From Symbiodinium natans (taxonomy: Eukaryota > Sar > Dinophyceae > Suessiales > Symbiodiniaceae), in contig CAJNDS010002437.1 of the NCBI GenBank assembly GCA_905221605.1, positions 87,501-130,000 of the forward strand: a stretch of DNA of 42,500 bases, written 5' to 3'. Shown here piece after piece: positions 12,056 through 23,001 of the stretch. The notes under the pieces are model-generated. The model searched no databases. It saw only the letters and a list, made by a program, of their open reading frames with translations, and was not told where the DNA came from. Numbering within the stretch: the first letter of the stretch is position 1; each line of letters starts with the position of its first letter. Position numbers and translations under genes: made by a program.

Positions 12056-13122
12056 TTTCCCAAGATAAGGAAGTCCTGTCTGGGGGTTTGTAACAACAGG
12101 GGGTTTTGGTTGTGTATTCTCGGGACCCAAATTTCACATGTTGAGGCACCTGCAAAGCACATGTCAAGCCAGAGGAGGAGGAGAGCTACGAAACTCTCGG
12201 CTGTCAAGGTCAGGCAGTCTGTCTCATGAACCTGTATGCAGCAAAGCTTGCCATGAAGCATGTTTCCGAGGTACGTCTACATCTCTGCCGGCGGTAGCTA
12301 CGCCTGCGTTCTAGTAGGCTTCAAGACGCACAAGAATCGGACACGTCCTTTCGATCATTACCGAATCTCAGTTCTTAGAACAAGCGACGTTGAGGAAGTC
12401 GTCTCGCAGCTACCGGTCTAGGATCCTTTTGGATGTAGTTTTGCTGTCTGCGGCATCTCACATTCACGCATGCATCACAGTTGCAGTGTGTCTGCTCACA
12501 TTTAGGTTGAGTTCGTCATAATTGGCAGAGTGCCGCATCTTCATGCGCAAAGCTTCGCTGAAGTTGCGTGCAACTCTGCCCGTTCTTTCGATTGCGGTTT
12601 TACTGTCTGCACTCCCTCAGGGAACGGCATGCGGTTCGCTCTGCACGCGCATGAAAGAAGCTTGTCCTGCGTGTCTGTGGACCCGGCTGTCTGCACACAT
12701 CTGGATCCGGTAGATCATACCATTCATGGCATTTTCGTGCAACAGGTCCTGGCTCAGTGCTGAACCAGGGAAGATGTGGGGCAGCCGTGTTTGGAACAAG
12801 TCGCCCGCGGATGGGTGCGGCCCCAAGACGTCTGACTGCATGCTTGAGAGGCGATCTCTAGGTTGAAAGCCAGCTTTTGCCACAACGAATCACCAGCCTT
12901 TGATGATATGAATTGTGCTGAATTTGAATCGTCAATTTGGGAGAGTCGATATGATGAAGAAGAATCTGGTCTGGCTGACGAAATTGCTGAGTTTCTCAAA
13001 TCTGTATCTAGTAACGCAGCAATGTGAAGTAAACACTCACCAAAAGCTTTAAGGAACCCCATCTACCCAAAAACCTAAGAACGCATACTTTATGAACACT
13101 CTGAACCATAGTTCCCGCGACA
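12056..13122. other. Unassigned DNA
   Basis: No supported gene or repeat. Frames of 60-100 codons overlap on both strands. Confidence 0.4.
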
Positions 13123-13276
13123 TGTATATACATATATATATATATATATACATATATATATACATATATATATATATATATTACATTCTGTTTTTTCGTC
13201 CATATGTATATATATATATATGTATATGTATATGAAAATATATATATATACTTACATATACATACACATACATATA
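13123..13276. repeat. TA/TATACA microsatellite pair
   Basis: Two AT-only blocks (13123-13180 and about 13203-13276) are built from TATATA and CATATA steps, with a short unique insert between them. Both are nearly self-complementary. Confidence 0.9.
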
Positions 13277-13373
13277 TTCTGGTTTTGGATGTCCAGTTCT
13301 ATTGGAGAAAGAAGGACAGGGACCACCGGTGCACCAAATGAACTTCGGCTCTCAAAGTGCAAAATCTACTTTG

Positions 13374-13400
13374 CATTTAGGGTTCAGGGTTTAGGGTTTA
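13374..13400 (+). repeat. Short telomere-type array
   Basis: TTTAGGG units with one TTCAGGG and one terminal TTTAGAG variant. Confidence 0.75.
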
Positions 13401-14200
13401 GAGTTCGTGGCCTTAAGTCCTTTAACACAACTAGAGTGTGTTCTCATGAGTCAAATACTGGAACTGGCCCCGAAATCCAGTACTCTCTGTAATGTTTAAC
13501 GGCCGTTTGATATTCTCATCGGCTTAACCCCGAAATTAGATAATACTTATTGTGGACTTGGTGACACCTAGTGTATTTAAGAGCATTATGCTGTCAGTTC
13601 GACGATGGAAAGTAATGAAAGTATGTTAAACTTGGACGCCTGTTGTTATGACAACTCAATTGAAAGAATCACTAGTCACCAGCCCCGCCAAACAGTAGAT
13701 AACTGAGGGTGGTGGTTTCACGGGTCTCGCCCAAGTTTGCAAAGTTTGCCACTACCCCTTCCCCGCCCAACTACATGTACAACATCATTCCGTTACGTCC
13801 TCGAAGGGGGCTGGGAAGTGGGACGTACCGTGAATCTTGAAGCATGATGGGTCTCTCAGGGTAGTGTGATGTACCACAGGTCTTATTGCTACGGGTCTTA
13901 TCCTCGGAGCGGGGTACCGTGGGTCTTGTCTAAGTTGGTAGGGTCTCCCACCCCCCCTTCTTGCTTGTAAGCAATCCAAATGCGTAGAAGCAATACATCA
14001 TCTAATCATTTAAAAAGACACCAAGTCGCTCCCCAACTAATGTTAGGACGAGGTACGCAAACATACATAGCGCGAATACTGCATTGGAAACAAGAGCCTG
14101 GATGCTACGGCTACTGTGACTCTAAGCCTTCTGGACTTCAAGAATCAAGATTCAAGGCTTATAGGCATTCTTAAACCTTCCCGTTCTGGAGGCAGATTCT
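13401..14200. other. Unassigned DNA with short GGTCTT direct repeats
   Basis: Around 13826-13955 the motif GTACCGTGGGTCTT recurs in full or in part (near 13826, 13870, 13893 and 13915), together with GGGTCTC. This suggests a decayed short tandem repeat. I see nothing else. Confidence 0.4.
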
Positions 14201-14202
14201 GC

Positions 14203-14231
14203 GGGGGGGGGGGGGGGGGTACCATATGTAC

Positions 14232-14262
<31 letters not shown>

Positions 14263-14296
14263 TGTATGTATGTATGTATGTATGTATGTATGTATG
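14203..14296 (+). repeat. G17 run and (TATG)16 microsatellite
   Basis: An uninterrupted 17-G homopolymer at 14203-14219 is followed, after a short linker, by sixteen perfect TATG units at 14233-14296. The open frame across it only translates the repeat. Confidence 0.95.
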
Positions 14297-14449
14297 TGTA
14301 CCTCACAGATAGAGCCAAAAGGGCAGGAACAAAGAGAAAGAAAGCAGGACAGAGAGATGCACTGAGTCGGTGCTAGATCTTTCTTGCTGCTTGGTTGCGT
14401 GCAATCGTTCAGCTTTGCGCTAGTCGTTGAGATCGCACGGTGTCGTGAA

Positions 14450-14523
14450 CCCTAAACCCTAAACCCTAAACCCTAAACCCTAAACCCTAAACCCTAAACC
14501 CTAAACCCTAAACCCTAAACCCT
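14450..14523 (-). repeat. Telomere-type array, near-perfect
   Basis: About ten uninterrupted CCCTAAA units. The purity suggests recent addition or ongoing homogenisation. Confidence 0.95.
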
Positions 14524-14868
14524 CATCATCCATTCTATTCACAGCCTTTCTGCGCTCCAAGACTCTCTTGGATCTCCAAGAGTCGCTCGGATCGAAACCC
14601 AACCGCAATTCAAGTAGCTTCACGCGATGCAACCGTCGTCACTTTCGCCATTCTCAAATCGGCTGGAAGCACTCTTGAATGTGAATATTAAATATAATAT
14701 GCTGTGTTAATAAAAATCGTATTTTTTGTATGACGTATTATACATGTCCTTATGTCGGCCAAAGCGCCTACTATTACCGAGCACATCCATGCTGGAGGCT
14801 CCTTGGTCTTTGTTTGCTTGTCATCGGAGAATCCTGTGCTCTCCTTTCCGCCCTCGCGGAGTGCCTGA
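14524..14868. other. Unassigned DNA with a small AT-rich patch
   Basis: 14690-14745 is AT-rich (ATATTAAATATAATA type). No coding signal. Confidence 0.4.
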
Positions 14869-14959
14869 ATCCTAACCCCGAAACCCTGCCTAAACCCTAA
14901 GCCCTCATCCCTAAACCCTAAACCCCTAAACCCCTAAACCCTAAACCCTAAACCCTAAG
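14869..14959 (-). repeat. Telomere-type array
   Basis: About thirteen units. Degenerate on the left, cleaner on the right, with CCCCTAAA variants. Confidence 0.9.
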
Positions 14960-15084
14960 GGCGGAGCCCCGGCGGAGCCCTGAACTGTAAACCCTGGCGC
15001 TCTGGCTTCTCAGCCATGCTGCCCAGGGCTTGCCACTTCATGTGCCAACAGCGCTTCAAGCTCTGCCAGGCTGGCTCAGGATCA

Positions 15085-15320
15085 AATCGTATAAAATACT
15101 AGTATAATATCCGGCTATACTACTATGATGCTGCAATACTCTAATACTGTAGTGCCATAATACGCTCATACAAAAATGATCCCATCACTCTGCAATACGA
15201 CATTTTTATAGTATTACAATAGCAGCATAGCATCATGATATCATGTCAAAATACTGGAATTCCATCATACTAGAATACCAGATCACCAGAATACTGGAAT
15301 CATAGAATAAAATGAAACGA
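15085..15320. repeat. AT-rich island with degenerate AATACT/ATACTG repeats
   Basis: The stretch is dominated by short variants of AATACT, ATACTGGAAT and CATAATAC and is far more AT-rich than its surroundings. It resembles a decayed short tandem repeat. No coding signal. Confidence 0.55.
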
Positions 15321-15445
15321 TATATTCAGGTATGCCTGGGGTTTAGAGTTTCCTGTGGGGTTGACGGAGGCAGCAGCCACTGAAGGAGGTTAGTTCCCGT
15401 GACAGCGTCTCTATGGTATCGCTGAGACAATTTGGCTGATTCACC

Positions 15446-15578
<133 letters not shown>

Positions 15579-16010
15579 TTTTGGGTGCCCAGAAACGGTT
15601 TCCTTTATTGGGGTTGTTTCGGTGCTCGCTTCTCAGCAGGCCGACGACCGGCGACTGCCGCGCAGAAGCTGCTTGGGCCTTTCGCAGTTCCTTCGTCAAG
15701 CGAACCGACGAAGCTTTGCATCCTTGTTACGAGTTGAAAGTTAGAAACGCACTTGTCTCAACTTACTTCATATGAAACAGGGTTTATGAACCTTTTCAAT
15801 CTTGGTGAGTGTACATATTTGGTGTCCTTTTGGGGGTTACAAGAAATATAAACCTTACTTCATGTGTCTCAGGTCCTTGCTTGTAGCCAGCAGTGCCTGG
15901 ACCTCAGAAGATGCCATCGATGCCATGTTTCCTTGCACGTGGGCGGCGCAGGCTCGAAAGAAAGCACTCGGAGCATGAAGGGCTTCCACGAGCCATCCTT
16001 GCACGTTTGG
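15579..16010. other. Unassigned DNA
   Basis: No repeat or supported coding segment. Confidence 0.4.
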
Positions 16011-16037
16011 GATTTAGGGTTTAGGGTTTAGGGTTTC
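16011..16037 (+). repeat. Short telomere-type array
   Basis: About four TTTAGGG units. Confidence 0.85.
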
Positions 16038-16263
16038 GAGAGAAATTGCCACTGATGCTAGCAGAGAGAATGCCCCTACTGGCCCAGCAGCTGTGTCAGG
16101 GTCAAGACGACTTCGTGGCAGCCTAAGAAGCTGCGCGAGTACATGAAGGGATCGCAGACGCTTGCATCTGGCGCGTAAGGTGGACACCGACCCAAAGCAA
16201 GAAGCAGCTTCAGCAGGCAACCTCCTACTCGTATCGGGGATCATCAGGGACCTTTGCAGTTAA

Positions 16264-16277
16264 TTAGGGTTTAGGGT
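16264..16277 (+). repeat. Two TTTAGGG units
   Basis: A minimal patch, reported because it keeps the orientation of the neighbouring arrays at 16011 and 16445. Confidence 0.5.
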
Positions 16278-16444
16278 GATGGATTCATGGGTTTCTGGCT
16301 GAATCGGAAGTGTCGCGATGACATGTCGTGACGCGACTGGATTCTTTTAAAACCTCATGGGAAGCTGACGGGGTTCAACGGAGCCAGCCGCGCGCCGACA
16401 GGCTCAACGCGTGGTCGCCCGGGCCTGAGAAGGCTCTGATTCAA

Positions 16445-16477
16445 GTTTAGGGTTTCGGGTTTAGGGCTTAGGGTTTA
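16445..16477 (+). repeat. Short telomere-type array
   Basis: Four units with TTTCGGG and CTTAGGG variants. Confidence 0.8.
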
Positions 16478-17084
16478 ATTTGGGGGAACTGCCACAGATG
16501 CCTGAGTTCCCGATTTCAAGAATCTCGAGGATCAAACCTTGCAAGTGCTGGCAATCGGAGTTCCTGTTCGGCTTCCGCATCAGGCAGAAGAGTCACGATG
16601 TGCAACGCTGCCTTTTGAGAAGTAAGTTTCTGCTGCAGGATGTGGAGCATAAGCTGGTCATCTCCCAGGTCGTGCTGCGATTTTGTATAGCGTGTTCTAG
16701 CTCGTCATCCCGCGAAGTACGACAGGACTGCAAGACGTTGGAACTGCACCTGGGATCAGAAGGCGGGTGCAGGCAGAAGGATGGCAGAAGGACCATCTGC
16801 GTTGAGTGTTGGTCACGAACCTAGGGCAGCAGACGCGAGCGCCGCTGAGCCAGGCGGAGCGCAGTATATTCTTATTTTATCATGTGAAAATATGTTTGTA
16901 CCTATAACTAGTACATTGCTCTAGTTTTTTGTGTTTTACTATATTATAGTATTCGCAGAATGTTTTGTGCTGCCCGGCGGCAGGTTGTGGATATCAGCTT
17001 TGGAGCCAGCCAAGACAGCCTCATACTGCGATTTAGTGATGCGTTGTGCAGGCCTGTGGATTCCAATGCTCGGTTTGACAGCTC
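16478..17084. other. Unassigned DNA with an AT-rich patch
   Basis: 16860-16955 is AT-rich. A 114-codon frame at 16480-16824 (+) shows no recognisable domain. Confidence 0.35.
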
Positions 17085-17173
17085 CATGCGGGGATTTCCG
17101 AAAATAGGGGTACCCCGTATATAGCCCTAATTTACTATCTATAATCCCTGTAAAGGAACCCCAAAAAACCCCG
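17085..17173. mobile_element. Palindromic MITE-like element, family 3
   Basis: The left arm reads GGGGATTTCCGAAAATAGGG followed by GTACCCC, the family 3 form. The core TCCCTGTAAAGGAACCCC is shared with 18942. The right end is eroded after AAAAAACCCC. This copy shows the junction without telomeric insertion, for comparison with the copy at 23976. Confidence 0.7.
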
Positions 17174-17293
17174 TCTCTAGTCTGCGCTGCGCATGTTCAT
17201 CTCCTTGAGGGAAGCACTGGAATTGAGCTTCTTGAACGAGGATCAGCGCTTGCAGGCCCACTGGTAGCTTCTCTCGCCTTGATACGACCATGC

Positions 17294-17320
17294 CACCCTA
17301 AACCCTAAACCCAAAACCCT
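17294..17320 (-). repeat. Short telomere-type array
   Basis: Three CCCTAAA-like units plus CCCAAAA. Confidence 0.75.
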
Positions 17321-17931
17321 CTGAGCGACTGAGGTGGCATTGACCCTGAAGGTTCTCCGAGCAAGGTTGCAGTAAAATCTCGCAAAGCGATGTGCCGCAG
17401 ATGGGCTTCTCGGTAGACCCCGATATGTTTCACCAGCACAGGAGCATTTTCGGAAAATGAGCTGAGTTTGATAAGATGCGGCTCACATGGTGGATTGGCG
17501 GCTCGCGCGGATCATGCGGCGTCAGGAAGCACACATGGGGGTGCGCCCCCGACTGACCTCCCAACGCAGATCACCAAAGCCAGTGCATCCAGAGCAGCAC
17601 TGCAAGCAGAAATATTCCGAGGTTTTTTTTTTCCTTTCCACCCCCGCCCTACTGACTCCCTACTCGTACAGCGCATCTCTTGATGGCAAACCTTGGCGAC
17701 GACTTGTAATTACCCTAAGTACCTACCTCCCTCAGCGCATGTGCCTCATGGCGAACTTTTGCGGCGAATGAGAAATTGGGTTTTGGTTTTCTGAATCTAA
17801 AGCATTGAAAGTAAAGATTCTGACTCTCTTGAGTAGGGCTTTGGAATGCTTATAGGTGAGGGACTTCTTCCCATGTCATGTATACCCTTCTGCAAGCGAT
17901 TGCAAGCGGACAGGTGCAAGCCCCATGTTTT
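17321..17931. other. Unassigned DNA with one diverged 65 bp direct repeat
   Basis: CAGCGCAT followed by a TGGC-AAC-TT-GCG segment occurs at about 17670-17703 and again at 17735-17768 with several substitutions. The rest shows nothing recognisable. Confidence 0.45.
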
Positions 17932-18043
17932 CTACCCAGATCTTCCAAAACCCCTTCAGTAAGGAATATACCTTACTTTATACTGAGGATCCTTGAAATT
18001 AGGGTATATTCCTTCTATAAGGGGTTTTTGGAAGATCTGAGTA
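17932..18043. mobile_element. Palindromic MITE-like element, family 4
   Basis: The left arm CTACCCAGATCTTCCAAAAC is mirrored by GTTTTTGGAAGATCTGAGTAG at the right, and AAGGAATATACC is mirrored by GGTATATTCCTT inside. It is about 112 bp, the best preserved of the three family 4 copies. Confidence 0.9.
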
Positions 18044-18320
18044 GTGTCCAACTGCGCATGCGGAGGTGGAGTTGGATGCTACTCACCCCTGACAACCCTT
18101 GAGCTGCCCGAACAAAGATCAGTTTTTTTTTGGGCTCCCAAGAATCAGGGGAGGGCCATGAAAAGGCTTGAGGTTCGTCCACTTCTGATGCAGCTGTTTC
18201 AGGGTTTTAACAGCATGTCGCGCGTGGCTCGCCGCGGTGCTGCGGTGCAGAACTCAGCAGCGTCCGGCAATGCCGTGACACAATTCAGTTGCTTGCTGCA
18301 CTTCTGGTTTGAAACGCTTG

Positions 18321-18428
18321 CTGTTGGGTTAGGAGGGAAGGGGGAATAAGGTACCAGAAATTTATCCCTTAACGGGTATATAGGGGATGTATGGTACCTT
18401 ACTCCCCCCATTCCCTGCTGACCAACAG
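18321..18428. mobile_element. Palindromic MITE-like element, family 2
   Basis: The ends CTGTTGGGTTAGGAGGGAA and TTCCCTGCTGACCAACAG are inverted copies. Inner GGTACC sites sit on both sides of CCCTTAACGGGTATATA. About 108 bp and noncoding. Confidence 0.85.
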
Positions 18429-18560
18429 TAAGAACAAGGCGCTGCTGTTGGCAGCCGGCGCTACTCGATGCTTCCTCGCTCCGCAAGCAGGTGCGGCAAT
18501 TCATGCTTCCGCTTGGCCGTGGTACCGCTATAGCTTGCGCTTAACCCTAAGGGCCAAAGA

Positions 18561-18633
18561 CCCTAAACCCTAAACCCTAAACCCTAAACCCTAAACCCTA
18601 TACCCTAAACCCTAAACCCTAAACCCTAAACCT
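18561..18633 (-). repeat. Telomere-type array, near-perfect
   Basis: About ten CCCTAAA units with a single CCCTATA variant. Confidence 0.95.
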
Positions 18634-18838
18634 TTCATCTGTTTTGGGGCCCAAAGACTTTAGTGGGCTTGGGCCCCTAGGGTAAGAGAGACGCCCGGAA
18701 CTTTACAGCTGTTCGGGCAATCATGACAGATGTTTTTTCTGCGTACGCTGCGAGCCCCACCCAGGTGGTGAACTTCTCAGGCCCGGAATGATGCTTTGGG
18801 GCGTCATGCGGGGGGTGCTCTGACCTCTGAAGTCGATA

Positions 18839-18919
18839 CATATATACATATATACATATATATGTATATGTATATGTATATGTATAAGTTCATATACATG
18901 TATATATATATATATATAC
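18839..18919. repeat. TA/TATACA microsatellite
   Basis: Alternating TATACA, TATATG and TATATA steps. AT-only and nearly self-complementary, like the blocks at 13123 and 23142. Confidence 0.9.
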
Positions 18920-18941
18920 AGGTATCGTTGATCATAGCCTC

Positions 18942-19067
18942 CCATATGGGTACTTCCCCAAAGTAGGGGTACCCCGTTTTGACCCCAACATGGAGTAGAA
19001 TCCCTTAAAGGAACCCCCCCCTCAAAAAAAATAGAAGAAGTACCCCTATTTTCGGAAACCCCCATAT
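18942..19067. mobile_element. Palindromic MITE-like element, family 3
   Basis: It is bounded by CCATATGGG and CCCATATAAG. The left AAAGTAGGGGTACCCCG is mirrored by TACCCCTATTTTCGGAAACC at right, with TCCCTTAAAGGAACCCC in the core. The frame crossing it continues into the TA microsatellite and is not a gene. Confidence 0.85.
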
Positions 19068-19181
19068 AAGAAAGGTCCCCAGAAGGAGCCTGACTTAGTG
19101 TGCGTAGAACAATCCCTTTGTCTAGGCATGCGCAGACACCTGCACCCGATCTGGGGCAGCTGGTCCCTTGGCCAGCCACAG

Positions 19182-19216
19182 GGGTTTAGGGTTTAGGGTT
19201 TAGGGTTTAGGGTTCA
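19182..19216 (+). repeat. Telomere-type array
   Basis: Five TTTAGGG units. Confidence 0.9.
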
Positions 19217-19330
19217 GGGATGTTTCGTGGGTGTAGGCGCCAGGGCGCACGCCAAATCACTCCAAATGGCGTGCCGAGGTTTTTCGCGGGCATCCCCTGT
19301 CTCTTGTGTCCATGTCGCCATTCATCTGGC

Positions 19331-19433
19331 TGGTTCTTAGTAGTGCATGGGGGAATGAGGTTGAGGTACCCTATGTAATCCCTTAAAAGGGTATATAGAG
19401 GGCCCTAATTCCTTCATTCCCTACAAAGAACCA
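19331..19433. mobile_element. Palindromic MITE-like element, family 2
   Basis: The ends TGGTTCTTAGTAG and CTACAAAGAACCA are inverted. The core has GGTACCCTATGTAATCCC and AAAGGGTATATAGAGGGCCC. About 103 bp. Confidence 0.9.
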
Positions 19434-19573
19434 CGGGGTCATTTCCAGGTACTTGCAGCAGATGGCACCATCAATTCGCGTCTCGGACTTGTGAAGTGTT
19501 GCCCTGGAAGCGTTCGTTTGCCTCCCTTTTTTGCTGAGCTGATGATCCCCCCAGGGATGGACCAGGGTTGAGG

Positions 19574-19622
19574 GTTTAAACCCTAAACCCGAAACCCGAA
19601 ACCCTAAACCCTAAACCCTAAA
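19574..19622 (-). repeat. Telomere-type array
   Basis: About seven units, including two CCCGAAA variants. The immediate left flank is GGTTGAGGGTTT in the opposite orientation. Confidence 0.85.
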
Positions 19623-19760
19623 GAGTCTCCGACCCATCAATGGCGGCCTCTGCCAGGAAGCTGCTGCCTACGGAGAAATACGGGGTCGACCCTTTCTTCT
19701 GGACCTACATCGTCGTCTCAGTCCTCATTGTGGCGGAGCCTTGGGTTGCAAGAGCCGATC

Positions 19761-19808
19761 TAAACCCTAAACCCTAAACCCTAAACCCTAAACCCTAAAC
19801 CCTAAACC
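19761..19808 (-). repeat. Telomere-type array, near-perfect
   Basis: Almost seven uninterrupted CCCTAAA units, followed by a C10 run. Confidence 0.95.
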
Positions 19809-19823
19809 ATCTGCCCCCCCCCC

Positions 19824-19924
19824 GGCTCGTAGTAGGGAGTTGAGGGAAGTAGGGCCCCTATGTATACCCTTTAAGGGATTATTTTGGGGTACCTCCTTCC
19901 CTCATTCCCTTCGAAGAAGCAGCC
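19824..19924. mobile_element. Palindromic MITE-like element, family 2, inverted
   Basis: The ends GGCTCGTAGTAGGGA and TCCCTTCGAAGAAGCAGCC are inverted. The core reads AGGGCCCCTATGTATACCCT then AAGGGATTATTTTGGGGTACC. That is the family 2 core in the opposite orientation to the copy at 19331. Confidence 0.85.
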
Positions 19925-20365
19925 AGATCTCGCCCTGTCTTGTGGCTGACCTGGGAAATAGATGGTATTAGATGGTCCGAGAAGTTGCGCCTTGCCAGCA
20001 GCGAGGTGGCCCTGTTCTTGATTACCAAGCCGTACTGGGAACAGCGTTGGTTGATTGAGAAAATCAATGCGAGCCTTGGCAGGATTCAGTGCTGTTTGCA
20101 ACTTTTCTTGGGTTGCGCTTGGCTCGTAAGATTCCGGATTGTCGTCTGAAACAAGGCAGAAGCTGAAGTTCATCACCCAAGAGAAGGAGGCCAGGGGTGT
20201 CATGAAACAATATGAAACGCGAAATCATTGCCAGGGCTTGAAGCAACTTAACGCTAACGCGGCTTCATGGCGCCGAAGGGTTCAGTTTGCTTCAGTCCGC
20301 CATACGCAGTCCGAGAAGTCTCCCGCACATGCTCATAGCATGCCCATGGATTGCATCCAACCAAC
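19925..20365. other. Unassigned DNA
   Basis: No repeat or supported coding segment. Frames oppose each other on both strands. Confidence 0.35.
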
Positions 20366-20480
20366 TGATTGTAAGGAATGAGAGAAGTGGGTGCCCCTAT
20401 ATCTCCCTAACAATACCCTTTACAGGCTTCTATAGGGCCACAGATAGGGCCACCTAATTTCCCTCACTCCGTCAGAAAAC
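20366..20480. mobile_element. Palindromic MITE-like element, diverged family 2
   Basis: GTAAGGAATGAGAGAAGTGGG at left is mirrored by CACCTAATTTCCCTCACTCC at right. The core has AATACCCTTTACAGG and TATAGGGCC. More diverged than the other copies. Confidence 0.65.
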
Positions 20481-21005
20481 CCACAGGGCAAGTACTTGTT
20501 TTGCGGACCGACTCTTCTGCCGGGGTTGATTCGCTGGAGACATGCAGCTGTGCCTATGTTTACAGGTACGGTAGAAGTAGCACGCATGACTTCGGGATTT
20601 TCAGGCACACAGTTCGGGCAGATCAGTGCAGTCGACTCGAGTTGGCTTGGCCATGAAAGTTGAGGTCACTCCCATTGACCAGTTCAAGCTTGGGTGCATG
20701 TGCCATGCCCCAGCATACTCTTCTTTAGCAAGCAGCCGTGTGGACATGTGGTGCTGCCTCCGCACCCATGCTTCTACCAGGTACAACTCACTCAAAGACT
20801 TTCCCAGTGCTCTGGCAGAGCCTTCTTGCTGCAAGAGTTGGAGATGAGTTACATTGCACATGTTCTGAACAGTGTGGCTGAACAGCGTGGAGTGCAAGCG
20901 CGCAGAGGTTCGAAGAAGTCGAGGAGGATTTTGATGAGGTGCGATACAGCTTGGACTCCGAGGACACTTGGACGTCTTGAGGCATCTTTCGGTGCCCTTC
21001 GTCCC
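20481..21005. other. Unassigned DNA, possibly containing a small decayed exon
   Basis: Several frames of 60-142 codons overlap. One short plus frame near 20906-20980, following a CAG, gives the acidic peptide RFEEVEEDFDEVRYSLDSED and ends in TGA. It looks protein-like, but nothing upstream can be joined to it with confidence. Confidence 0.3.
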
Positions 21006-21088
21006 CGAAACCCCTGAACCCGAACTCAAACCCTAAACCCTAAACTCTAACCCCTAAACCCTACACCCGAAACCCCTGAACCCGAACT
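21006..21088 (-). repeat. Telomere-type array, degenerate
   Basis: About eleven units with CCCGAAC, CTCTAAC and CCCTACA variants. Confidence 0.8.
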
Positions 21089-21138
21089 CCCAAAGGCAAA
21101 GCCCAACTACTAGGCCGGTATGTGTGGTCCTCCCTAGA

Positions 21139-21430
21139 CCCCAATACTCCTAAACCCAAACTCCTACACCCTAAGCCCTGATTTCCTCAACCCTACACTC
21201 CTAAACCCCTAAACCCCTAAACCCCTAAACCCCTAAACCCCTAAACCCCTAAACCCCTAAACCCCAAACTCCTAAACCCTAAGCCCTAAATTCCTAAACC
21301 CTAAACTCCTAAATCCCTGTAAGCTCCTAAACCCCATAAGCTCCTAAACCCTATAAGCTCCTAATCCCCGTAAGCTCCCCTAAACCCTAAACCCTAAACC
21401 CTAAACCCTAAACCCTAAACCCTACACCCT
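21139..21430 (-). repeat. Long telomere-type array with 8-mer variant block
   Basis: About 290 bp. A central block (about 21193-21272) is built from the 8-mer CCCCTAAA. It is followed by a higher-order alternation of CCTAAGCTC- and TAAACCC-type units (21300-21380) and ends in perfect 7-mers (21380-21425). Confidence 0.9.
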
Positions 21431-21547
21431 CATCCCTGAGCCCTCTTCTTATTCAGCCCTCCGAGGATGCCATGGGAGCTCTGGCGGCTCGTGCCCAACT
21501 CCACAATAGCAAAGGCGCTGCGAGCCTGAACCCCCATGCCCGCGAAT

Positions 21548-21658
21548 CATATGGGGGTTTACGAAAATAGGGGACCCCAAAATGGACCCCCAAATAGTAG
21601 GACTCCCTTAAAACAAGGACCCCAGTGAGGCACCCCTAATTTCGTAAGCCCTCATATG
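21548..21658. mobile_element. Palindromic MITE-like element, family 3
   Basis: The ends CATATGGGGGTTTACGAAAA and TTTCGTAAGCCCTCATATG are inverted. The core has GGGGACCCC, CCCTTAAAAC and GGACCCC. About 111 bp. Confidence 0.9.
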
Positions 21659-21839
21659 TGGTGCAATAGGTATGTGTATACACGGCAACATGTGCGTGCG
21701 GCCCAGCTACTAGCAAATGGTCTCAAATTTAGACGAAGCAGTGTTTTCAGTACATTCATGAGTAGCATGCATAGAACAACACGTTTAGATACTGGGAGGT
21801 CAGTTGTAGCGATTGCACTATGTAAGTCTTATGTACGAA

Positions 21840-21936
21840 ATGAGGGTTTACGAAAACAAGGGGTCCTTAATACAGAACCCCCCCCCAAAAAAAAAAAAAT
21901 GACAAGGTAGCACCTAATATCGTAAACCCCCGGATG
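21840..21936. mobile_element. Palindromic MITE-like element, family 3
   Basis: TGAGGGTTTACGAAAAC at left is mirrored by TATCGTAAACCCCC at right. The centre holds a C9 run followed by an A13 run (about 21878-21899), which replaces the usual core. Confidence 0.8.
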
Positions 21937-22754
21937 CAGAGGGCTCCTTCTTTCTCTTCCACTATCACTGGCCTCAGCATAATTTGTTCAATGTTTATAC
22001 TTGACATCAAGTTATCAGGATGGTAGTCAAACCAATTTGTGAGATCGGATATCGAATTCCTAAGGACACAACCCTATGAATCTATTCACGTCATAAATGA
22101 GATCGTGTCTACAGTTACAAGCCATTGTTCTTGTACTTCAACGAATACAATTAGTCCCTACTAGCAGTTACAACAGAGCAGGGCTACTTTAGGAGGTGAC
22201 TCATGCTCTGCTTGGCAGGCTTTGCCCTGATGAAGTTGGAGCCACCACGAACTGCCCAAGCAAGACGAGAATTCGTCCGGGCAGTGACGCCCCTGTCCCA
22301 GCATCACCCTTCTGCGTGTAGGGTGGCACGTTTGCGAAGCTCGTTTAATATTTACAAGTTTAGGGGTAGAGGATGGGCAACTTGGATAAAGATTTCGGTG
22401 CCGAGGTATTGGCCTGAATATCCGGAGGCGCTTCTGCCTACCTTTCGTCCCAGATTGCGGGGCTCAGTTCAGCCACCTGCAACGGCAGGCGTTGATCAAC
22501 ATTGGCAAAGAGCTGATGAAGCGAAAACGATTTGATGTCGCCGTGGCTTGACTACACACCCAAAAATTAGTTCTTCCTACATCCGAAGGTCCGAAACTGC
22601 CCAATATCTGTTTCTATGGTGACAAGCTCGATAGCTTGAGCACGCATGTGCACCGAGGTCCGCACCCTGAACACGGCGTTGAAGTGGCAACCGGGAAATG
22701 AGCAATTCTCAGAGTATGCAGATCAGGCGCATCATGACCATGGACCGAGTCCTT
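21937..22754. other. Unassigned DNA
   Basis: A 110-codon frame at 22203-22535 (+) has no recognisable domain. No repeats were seen. Confidence 0.35.
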
Positions 22755-22756
22755 CA

Positions 22757-22975
22757 TCCCCCCTACTTGGAGGTTCCTGGGTACTTCGAACCCCAGTTCT
22801 CAGAACCTACTGAGAGGACTTAGGGGGGGAAAATAAGTGCAGTCACAAGTGATAAGCCTGCTTCGAACCTACAGTCAAAACTGAGGGGCCTAAAAATAAG
22901 TGCCTTTATAAGGCTCTAAGTGCTAAACATAAGTGCCTTTGTAAGGCTATAAGTGCCGAAAATAAGTGCAGCTTT
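22757..22975. repeat. Element related to family 5 with 33 bp tandem repeats
   Basis: The left end CTACTTGGAGGTTCCTGGGTAC resembles the family 5 terminus at 24562. Inside, a 33 bp unit starting CTAAAAATAAGTGCCTTT is present at 22890 and 22923, with a third partial copy at 22956. The expected right terminus is absent. Confidence 0.65.
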
Positions 22976-23001
22976 ATGGGGCGAGAAGTGGGGTTATGGC
23001 A

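Noticed and set aside
13123-13276. TATA-box promoter
   Set aside because: The sequence is a long TA microsatellite. No transcription unit is positioned by it, and dinoflagellate-type promoters are not known for canonical TATA boxes.
14308-14320. Minus-strand spliced-leader-like TTTTGGCTC
   Set aside because: Too short and without the leader's upstream part.
14116-14376. 86-codon frame with repeated Tyr-Val-Cys-Met
   Set aside because: It translates the TATG microsatellite and the G17 run.
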